NCBI GenBank assembly: GCA_016195505.1
Contig: JACPZN010000050.1
Location: 1 to 6,471 of the forward strand
DNA length: 6,471 nucleotides
Direction: 5' to 3'
From: Nitrospirota bacterium
Lineage (GTDB): Bacteria > Nitrospirota > Nitrospiria > Nitrospirales > Nitrospiraceae
Both the position numbers and the translations under genes were made by a program. Shown here one piece after another: positions 1-6,471 of this stretch. How positions within the stretch are numbered: position 1 is the stretch's first letter; each line of letters begins with the position of its first letter. The notes under the pieces were generated by a model that saw nothing but the letters and a program-made list of their open reading frames with translations, did not search any database and had not been told where the DNA came from.

Positions 1-278
1 GGCTCGGCCATTTGATCGTAGATTCGCCGGATCACCGGCGCCATCTTGCGCGAGACCGTCCCGGCGACAATCATGAGATCGGACTGCCTAGGGGACGCGC
101 GAAAGACACCGGCACCGAACCGGTCGAGGTCGTAACGCGAAGACACGCTCGCGATCATCTCGATGGCGCAGCAGGCGAGCCCGAAGGTCATCGGCCAAAG
201 GGCCGACTTCCTGGCCCAGTTCACGACGGCGTCCAGATTCGTTGTAATGATGTTGGCTTCAAATTGCCGTTCCAACAT
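1..278 (-). CDS. nuoB: NADH-quinone oxidoreductase subunit B, 5' part (runs off left edge)
   Basis: NuoB is the peripheral-arm subunit of respiratory complex I that holds the N2 iron-sulfur cluster, the last electron carrier before quinone. The visible 92 codons translate as an open NuoB N-terminus: MLERQFEANIITT at the start, the tandem cysteines C36-C37 in GLACCAIEM (two N2 ligands), then RYDLDRFG and SPRQSDLMIVAGTVSRKMAP, all family signatures. The remaining two cluster cysteines would lie beyond the left edge. The start is chosen at ATG 278-276; an in-frame GTG two codons upstream (284-282) is possible, with a stop further upstream. The gene follows nuoA in the same direction after a 144-bp spacer, which is long for nuoA-nuoB. 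Identification is near certain; the exact start is less so. Confidence 0.97.
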   Translation of the reverse strand, partial: MLERQFEANIITTNLDAVVNWARKSALWPMTFGLACCAIEMIASVSSRYDLDRFGAGVFRASPRQSDLMIVAGTVSRKMAPVIRRIYDQMAE

Positions 279-348
279 ACTCACGTTCTTCTCGACCCTT
301 TCTCACAGAAGGGCGCTGGGATGTCCTTCACTGCGCGCATCCACGGAG

Positions 349-422
349 CACCGCCCGCTTGCCCTCATTGTATGAGTCTTGCGTGCGCGGTGGGCAAGCA
401 CGAAGGAGATACCCACCGCCCG
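349..422 (-). other. nuoA-nuoB spacer with two mutually exclusive stem-loops
   Basis: The 144-bp spacer between nuoA and nuoB (279-422) has no convincing gene. It contains a perfect 8-bp inverted repeat, GCTTGCCC at 357-364 with GGGCAAGC at 392-399 (27-nt loop), and a perfect 7-bp one, CGGTGGG at 388-394 with CCCACCG at 412-418 (17-nt loop). They share bases 392-394, so in the nuo mRNA only one could form at a time. A 9-bp direct repeat CACCGCCCG occurs at 349-357 and 414-422. A role in differential expression or RNA processing is inference only; neither stem is followed by a T-tract that would mark an intrinsic terminator. Confidence 0.5.
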
Positions 423-794
423 TCAATCCCACTCCAATGCCCCTTTCTTCCAGGCGTACCAGAAGCCCACCACCAGAATAGCGATGAACACTCCCATCTC
501 GACTAACCCGACAAGGCCGAGCTTGTTAAACGCGACGGCCCAGGGAAACATGAACACGATTTCGATATCGAAGATCACGAACAGCATCGCGATAATGTAG
601 TACCGCATCGGGAACTGCACGCGCGCATCCTGAAAGAGCGGGCTCCCGCTCTCATAGGGAGCCAGTTTTGCGCGATACGGACGACTGGGGCGGACAAACC
701 AGCCGATCAGGAGCGAGATCGTACCGAGCGCGATCGCGATCCCGATGAAAATCAAAATCGGAACATAGTTTGCTGGAACGGCCGTATTACCCAT
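423..794 (-). CDS. nuoA: NADH-quinone oxidoreductase subunit A
   Basis: NuoA (ND3 homologue) is a small membrane subunit of complex I near the quinone site. The 123-aa protein has the usual length and three hydrophobic segments (about residues 9-33, 62-86 and 92-114). Family signatures are visible: PYESGSP in the long first loop and RYYIIAMLFVIFDIEIVF leading into MFPWA, with the conserved acidic residues of FDIE in the second membrane segment. The loop residue that is Cys in mitochondrial ND3 is Ser here, which to my knowledge is common in bacteria. The start ATG at 794-792 is preceded by GGAG at a 5-nt spacing. It lies 61 bp downstream of the methyltransferase gene and upstream of nuoB, as the apparent first structural gene of a nuo operon that continues out of the window. 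Confidence 0.98.
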   Translation of the reverse strand: MGNTAVPANYVPILIFIGIAIALGTISLLIGWFVRPSRPYRAKLAPYESGSPLFQDARVQFPMRYYIIAMLFVIFDIEIVFMFPWAVAFNKLGLVGLVEMGVFIAILVVGFWYAWKKGALEWD

Positions 795-855
795 GTGGGC
801 TCCGTGACGTGTGACGTGTTATCGGAGTTTAAACGAACCATGGATCCCAATTCCC
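795..855 (-). promoter_or_regulatory. nuoA leader: Shine-Dalgarno and 7-nt tandem repeat
   Basis: The gap between the methyltransferase stop and nuoA holds GGAG (minus strand, bases 803-800) five nucleotides before the nuoA ATG, a good ribosome binding site. Next to it is a heptanucleotide tandem, GTGACGT repeated about 2.3 times on the plus strand (804-819), and the palindrome GTTTAAAC at 827-834. CTCCG at 800-804 and CGGAG at 823-827 could pair and cover the binding site, but a 5-bp stem with an 18-nt loop is weak. I see no clear promoter, so co-transcription with the upstream gene is plausible. Confidence 0.5.
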
Positions 856-2037
856 TCATGCGGCGGAACGCGCGGCCAGAGCCGAGCCGAAAAACGGTTT
901 GAATTTTAGCCCATCGAGGTCAGGGCATTTGATTCCTCTATGTTGCACCAGGACTTTGAACGTGGTGCCCATGCCATTAGGTTTCAGGAGATGAATCGCC
1001 GCACGAAATTCAGGGCTGTCCGGTTCCAACTCCGCCATCATCTCTTCGACACCGAGTCCCATTAAAAAACTCATTTGGTTCGTGAAGCCCGTCATATGAA
1101 GGCCCTGTTCTTCGCCGACGGCAGCCAGGCTCGAAAAATCCACATGGGCAGTCATGTCCTGCTCGCCGACGCGAGTGAACGGATCCTCGTCGGTCGATTG
1201 CTGGAAATAGCAGAGGAGCGAGCCGTCCTTCCGGTCAGGCCCATAAAGATCCTGCGCCGCATGGCCGTAATCGATTGTGAGAACCACCCCCCGATCCATC
1301 CGCCGAGCCACCTGCTCCATCCAAGCTAACGCCTGGAGATTCATCTCGGTTCGATAGCCCTCCGGCCAGTTGAGGTTCAGCTGCCGGAGATGTTGAGCCA
1401 GCGTAGACGTCGACAGGGGTTTCAGACATTCCACAAACCGCCCGTCTTGGTAGTCCACATAAAGTTCTTCGGTCCGTCCGGCTGTAACTTGAATTCGGTG
1501 AACTGGGAACGCGTCGACCAGTTCATTACTGAAGAACAGACCAGTCATGCTTTGAAGGGCCAGACTATCGAGCCCCTCTACCCACGTGATGAGGCCTGGT
1601 TTGTTGAGCCAGGGAGCCAGGTTCTGGCGCTGCAACTCCCGCATGGCAGGACTCCGCTCAATCAGGACATAGTGAAGACGCTGACAGAACGAATTGAGGT
1701 CACGCTGCCCGGCTGACAGAAAATGTTTGGCGAGCAGGCCTTTGCCCGGGCCCATCTCAACGACCGTAAAGGCATCGGGATAACCCAGCAGCGCATCGAT
1801 CTGTCCGGCTTGTTTCGCCAGCGCCTGTCCGAGAATCGGATGGACGTCCGAACTGGTATAGAAATCACCATTCCAGCCGATCCGTTCCGACGATCGTTCC
1901 AGCGGGCGCATGTAGTAGCCGAACTGCGGGTGATACAGGGCCAATTCCATGAATCGAACGAAGGGAATCGGACCCGATGAGGTGATCTCGGATGCGATGG
2001 CGGCGATGAGTTCAGGGTGCCCGGTTGTGACTAGCAA
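856..2037 (-). CDS. SAM-dependent methyltransferase of the NDUFAF7/MidA family (DUF185, COG1565)
   Basis: This 393-aa protein belongs to the class I methyltransferases whose mitochondrial member NDUFAF7 (MidA) dimethylates an arginine of the 49-kDa complex I subunit (NuoD in bacteria) during assembly. The signatures run in order: GPIPFVRFMELALYHPQFGYY (about 22-42), GDFYTSSDVHPILGQALA (57-74), the glycine-rich SAM loop VVEMGPGKG (92-100), the acidic strand end YVLIERSP (123-130), SNELVDAFPVHRI (170-182), LTIDYGH (253-259), and DMTAHVDF (294-301) with the C-terminal MGLG at 326-329. Length is normal for the family. Its place 61 bp upstream of nuoA supports a complex I role here, but bacterial function is inferred. 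The start is TTG at 2037-2035: an in-frame stop sits four codons upstream and the first ATG (residue 30) would cut away the conserved N-terminal motif. Confidence 0.92.
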   Translation of the reverse strand: MLVTTGHPELIAAIASEITSSGPIPFVRFMELALYHPQFGYYMRPLERSSERIGWNGDFYTSSDVHPILGQALAKQAGQIDALLGYPDAFTVVEMGPGKGLLAKHFLSAGQRDLNSFCQRLHYVLIERSPAMRELQRQNLAPWLNKPGLITWVEGLDSLALQSMTGLFFSNELVDAFPVHRIQVTAGRTEELYVDYQDGRFVECLKPLSTSTLAQHLRQLNLNWPEGYRTEMNLQALAWMEQVARRMDRGVVLTIDYGHAAQDLYGPDRKDGSLLCYFQQSTDEDPFTRVGEQDMTAHVDFSSLAAVGEEQGLHMTGFTNQMSFLMGLGVEEMMAELEPDSPEFRAAIHLLKPNGMGTTFKVLVQHRGIKCPDLDGLKFKPFFGSALAARSAA

Positions 2038-2039
2038 TT

Positions 2040-2045
2040 CCTCCT
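2040..2045 (-). promoter_or_regulatory. Strong but very close Shine-Dalgarno for the methyltransferase
   Basis: On the minus strand AGGAGG ends only two nucleotides before the TTG start codon. The match to the anti-Shine-Dalgarno is very good but the spacing is shorter than the usual five to nine. No ATG, GTG or other TTG lies at a better distance in frame, so either this start is used at reduced efficiency or a rarer start codon is used. Confidence 0.6.
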
Positions 2046-2047
2046 AT

Positions 2048-2101
2048 CCCATCAACAACATACGAAAAGTGACACCCCTGGCTGATGGGTGCGCTACACC
2101 C
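2048..2101 (-). other. Stem-loops in the leader of the methyltransferase gene
   Basis: Just upstream of the AGGAGG there is a 7-bp inverted repeat, CCCATCA at 2048-2054 with TGATGGG at 2083-2089 (28-nt loop). Beside it is a perfect 5-bp hairpin, GGGTG at 2087-2091 with CACCC at 2097-2101 and a 5-nt loop. They share 2087-2089 and would compete. A regulatory meaning is not shown by the sequence alone. No recognisable promoter boxes were found between here and the repeat element. Confidence 0.35.
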
Positions 2102-2119
2102 TCTCTAATTGGGGCCTGA

Positions 2120-2320
2120 GCCCGCGTCATTCATGAACGCTTCTGCTGCAATCGCCCATCCGCTGTTGCGACAACCCTCGGAAAGCCGGTGGGCTCGCGA
2201 CTGAGTCCCTCGGCGTACTGCTCAAGTACGCAGTACGACTCGATCTTTCGCTTCTCCACGCACCGGTCTCGCGACGCGGCTTAGGCGGTTTCGCGACGAA
2301 CCGCCATGAATAACGCGGGC
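2120..2320. repeat. 201-bp intergenic element with 16-bp terminal inverted repeats (MITE- or REP-like)
   Basis: The ends are GCCCGCGTCATTCATG (2120-2135) and CATGAATAACGCGGGC (2305-2320), inverted repeats matching at 15 of 16 bases. Inside are nested, nearly concentric inverted repeats: CCGGTG 2186-2191 with CACCGG 2261-2266, GAGTC 2203-2207 with GACTC 2237-2241, and CGTACTGC 2214-2221 with GCAGTACG 2230-2237. A separate hairpin lies near the right end, GGCGGTT 2284-2290 with AACCGCC 2299-2305. CTCGCGAC occurs twice as a direct repeat (2194-2201, 2268-2275). No ORF of note and no clear target-site duplication are visible. The element sits between secA and the methyltransferase gene. It could be a non-autonomous mobile element or a structured RNA/processing element. 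Multi-copy status is inferred. Confidence 0.7.
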
Positions 2321-2467
2321 TTAAGGTGGCGTAGAGTAGCCTTCTGAGGCGCGCTAAGTCAAGGTGAAATCAGAAGGAATAGCTGCTGGTCATAGTTGCA
2401 AAGGACGGACGAGATCGCGGAAACTCGGTGAAAACTGTGTCGTGAATTTTCTGATGAACCGCTTGAA
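2321..2467 (-). other. secA downstream region with an 8-bp inverted repeat
   Basis: These 147 bp directly follow the secA stop. They contain a perfect inverted repeat, CCTTCTGA at 2340-2347 and TCAGAAGG at 2370-2377, with a 22-nt loop. Read on the secA strand there is no run of T after the stem, so it is not a classical intrinsic terminator, though it could stabilise the mRNA 3' end or act with Rho. Nothing protein-coding is supported here. Confidence 0.4.
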
Positions 2468-5188
<2,721 letters not shown>

Positions 5189-5196
5189 GATACTGT

Positions 5197-5222
5197 CGTT
5201 CGGAACGAACGTCGATGTCTCC
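5197..5222 (-). promoter_or_regulatory. secA leader hairpin between a distant GGAG and the start codon
   Basis: On the plus strand CGTTCG (5197-5202) and CGAACG (5206-5211) form a perfect 6-bp stem with a 3-nt loop, eight nucleotides upstream of the secA ATG. The only Shine-Dalgarno-like GGAG (minus strand, bases 5222-5219) lies on the far side, 30 nt from the ATG. If the hairpin folds in the mRNA it shortens the effective distance to about 15 nt. A translational control role is inference; the site could equally be a small DNA palindrome bound by a protein. Confidence 0.4.
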
Positions 5223-5301
5223 GAAAGTAATCAGCGCAGTATACAGCATCCTTTCGATGAATCCTATAATTAGCAGAGGACCCCGCTGTCCTATAGGCGG
5301 C

Positions 5302-5331
5302 TTGACAGGTCTTGTGAGTGTCCATTAGTAT
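5302..5331 (+). promoter_or_regulatory. Sigma70-like promoter for the rightward gene pair
   Basis: A perfect -35 box TTGACA (5302-5307) is followed after 18 bp by TAGTAT (5326-5331), four of six matches to the -10 consensus. Transcription would begin near 5338, about 30 bp before the ATG of the small secreted protein. This argues against a TTG at 5338 as its start. The region is shared with divergent secA, whose own promoter I could not fix; TATACT on the minus strand (5243-5238) is a possible -10 without a good -35. Confidence 0.6.
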
Positions 5332-5367
5332 TTAACATTGAAAGAAATTACAGTCGGTCGTCTGCTG

Positions 5368-5673
5368 ATGAACCACCGCGTCCTTAAATTCGTATCGATT
5401 CTCCTGGTACTCTGTATCCTTTCCGTTGGCGGGTTGGCACAAGCACAATCCGTCGAGCATGCCGGACACCATGCTCATCATCAGGCGGCCACGCACGGCA
5501 CCGTACTCTGCTCCTGGATGTGTGCCGCCGGGACGGTTCTCGATAGTGCGGTGGTCCTTATTCAGTTTGAACTCAGTCCCATTGCTTTTATCCCGCTCGC
5601 CCGTTCGACAAATCCCTCGATCGAGGTGTGCCACACCTCTCCCAGCCGTGCCCCTCCATCTTTCTCTCTGTAG
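5368..5673 (+). CDS. Small secreted Cys/His-rich protein, function unknown
   Basis: I do not recognise this 101-aa protein with confidence. It begins with a typical Sec signal peptide: MNHRVLK, a hydrophobic core to about residue 23, and a likely cut after A26 (AQA, then QS). There is no proper lipobox at C16. The mature 75 residues start with a His cluster (H31, H34, H35, H37, H38, H43), followed by CSWMC (C48, C52) and AAG. A further Cys (C88) precedes a Ser/Pro-rich tail ending RAPPSFSL. Clustered His with a CX3C motif suggests periplasmic binding of a metal such as copper, and the tail loosely recalls short DUF2946-like proteins; both are guesses. The ATG at 5368 is preferred over an in-frame TTG at 5338 because of the signal peptide and the promoter position. 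No strong ribosome binding site is visible. It precedes the barrel gene by 121 bp on the same strand. Confidence 0.75.
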   Translation: MNHRVLKFVSILLVLCILSVGGLAQAQSVEHAGHHAHHQAATHGTVLCSWMCAAGTVLDSAVVLIQFELSPIAFIPLARSTNPSIEVCHTSPSRAPPSFSL

Positions 5674-5719
5674 TTTTCGTCGCTCAACGGCCTGCAAGAG
5701 GGCCGCATTTCATCTGGCG

Positions 5720-5742
5720 TACGACCCGCTGAATGGGTCGTA
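5720..5742 (+). other. Perfect 8-bp hairpin between the two rightward genes
   Basis: TACGACCC (5720-5727) and GGGTCGTA (5735-5742) form an 8-bp stem with a 7-nt loop in the 121-bp spacer. A weaker stem, CGGCC 5688-5692 with GGCCG 5701-5705, stands upstream. No T-tract follows either, so neither is a standard terminator. They may be an mRNA stabiliser or attenuator between the genes, or a protein-binding palindrome. Confidence 0.45.
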
Positions 5743-5794
5743 GGAGTAGATGGATAAGAGATGTTTTACACAGAGAGAAAGGACCAGCATCATC

Positions 5795-6471
5795 ATGGCA
5801 GGGAAACGGTCAATACTCGGCTTCCTTCTCGGTCTTGCAATAGTTACTGCATTATGGTTCAGCGTCCAGTCAGCTCAAGCCTCCTGCGGCGCCGTGTCGT
5901 GCTTTGTCGTTATCGGATCGCAGCAGCAAGTCCCACAGGCGGGCGTCCTTACGTTTAATGCGATTTACAATTACACGCCGATGAGACTACTGGGCGGGAC
6001 CAATGGGGTGATTCCTGGACTCGATACGGCAAGCAGACAGATGATTTTGGACCATCATCAGGAGACTCGGACCATCACTCAGCAGGAGACGTTCGACATT
6101 AATTATGGTCTCAGCGATCAGTTCGGACTGCAGATCACGATTCCATACATGTGGCGGACACACAAGCACATCGATGGCCTAGGGGAGGATGGTGCGAATG
6201 GCGAGGGAGATTCGACGAAGTTCTCCGCCAGTGGAATAGGGGATATGCGTGTGGGCCTTAAGTATAATGTGCTGCCCACTCTCCGAAGTCTGGTGGTATT
6301 GGGGTTTGGCGTCTATCTTCCCACCGGCGGTACCAGTGCCCTCGACAGTGTTGGAAATATTATGGAGCCGACCACGCAACTCGGTCGAGGACAAGTCGGG
6401 ATCAATCCGACGATTTTCCAGACTTATGAATTGATCCCGCACCGGCTCAATCAATTTGCGTCAGCCAGTTA
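5795..6471 (+). CDS. Predicted outer-membrane beta-barrel protein with N-terminal CX4C, 5' part (runs off right edge)
   Basis: The reading frame stays open for 225 codons to the window end. It starts with a Sec signal peptide (MAGKRS, hydrophobic core 7-24, likely cut after A29 in AQA). The mature protein begins SCGAVSC, a CX4C motif (C31, C36), then FVVIGSQ. From about residue 52 on there are alternating hydrophobic strands and turns typical of outer-membrane barrels: NYGLSDQFGLQITIPYMWR (103-121), GIGDMRVGLKYNV (147-159) and LVVLGFGVYLPTGG (166-179). These resemble the transporter-like barrel group around Pfam Phenol_MetA_deg, though substrate is unknown. Histidines H87, H88, H123 and H125 could matter if the cluster handles metals. 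ATG 5795 is chosen for the signal peptide, with AAAGGA 11 nt upstream; an in-frame ATG at 5750 with TAGGAG close by would add 15 residues. It probably shares a transcript with the small secreted protein. Confidence 0.85.
   Translation, partial: MAGKRSILGFLLGLAIVTALWFSVQSAQASCGAVSCFVVIGSQQQVPQAGVLTFNAIYNYTPMRLLGGTNGVIPGLDTASRQMILDHHQETRTITQQETFDINYGLSDQFGLQITIPYMWRTHKHIDGLGEDGANGEGDSTKFSASGIGDMRVGLKYNVLPTLRSLVVLGFGVYLPTGGTSALDSVGNIMEPTTQLGRGQVGINPTIFQTYELIPHRLNQFASAS

Noticed and set aside
12..506. Plus-strand frame of 164 codons over nuoB and nuoA
   Set aside because: It is antisense to the N-terminal NuoB region and the end of nuoA, both of which are unmistakable on the minus strand.
2120..2320. 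CRISPR array or tRNA gene in the palindromic intergenic region
   Set aside because: There are no regularly spaced direct repeats with unique spacers and no cloverleaf with a T-loop consensus; the pattern is one pair of terminal inverted repeats with nested internal stems.
2340..2377. Intrinsic terminator for secA
   Set aside because: The 8-bp stem has a 22-nt loop and no T-run on the secA strand, so it is recorded only as an inverted repeat.
5265..5270. Perfect TATAAT on the plus strand
   Set aside because: No -35-like hexamer stands 16 to 18 bp upstream, and the TTGACA promoter further downstream explains the rightward genes better.
5338..5340. TTG as start of the small secreted protein
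   Set aside because: It would lie at the predicted transcription start and add ten non-signal-like residues; ATG 5368 gives a normal signal peptide.
5332..5697. Minus-strand frame of 121 codons opposite the small secreted protein
   Set aside because: The plus-strand frame has a clean signal peptide and promoter; the minus-strand product is charged, with no motif, and overlaps the promoter elements.

Overview
The window looks like chromosomal DNA of a Gram-negative bacterium. My best guess is a Nitrospira-like member of the Nitrospirota. That placement is an inference from the style of the SecA and NuoA/B proteins, the presence of a double-membrane secretion/barrel protein, and an intergenic repeat whose core resembles repeats I remember from Nitrospira genomes. 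No database search was possible.

The left 5.2 kb is read entirely on the minus strand. In transcription order it holds secA (complete, 906 aa), a 430-bp intergenic region dominated by a 201-bp element with 16-bp terminal inverted repeats, a complete NDUFAF7/MidA-type (DUF185, COG1565) methyltransferase, nuoA (complete), and the first 92 codons of nuoB, which runs off the left edge. The methyltransferase stands 61 bp upstream of nuoA. This is notable because its mitochondrial relative is a complex I assembly factor that methylates the NuoD-equivalent subunit. The rest of the nuo operon presumably lies left of position 1.

The right 1.2 kb is read on the plus strand, divergently from secA. A sigma70-like promoter (TTGACA, 18-bp spacer, TAGTAT) precedes a short secreted protein with a His cluster and a CSWMC motif. 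A 121-bp gap with a perfect 8-bp hairpin follows, then the first 225 codons of a predicted outer-membrane beta-barrel protein that carries a CX4C motif right after its signal peptide. The two look like one envelope operon, possibly metal-related; this is a hypothesis. The second gene runs off the right edge.

The best candidates for something undescribed are the 201-bp repeat element, the methyltransferase-nuo linkage, the small Cys/His secreted protein with its barrel partner, and a pair of mutually exclusive stem-loops in the unusually long nuoA-nuoB spacer.
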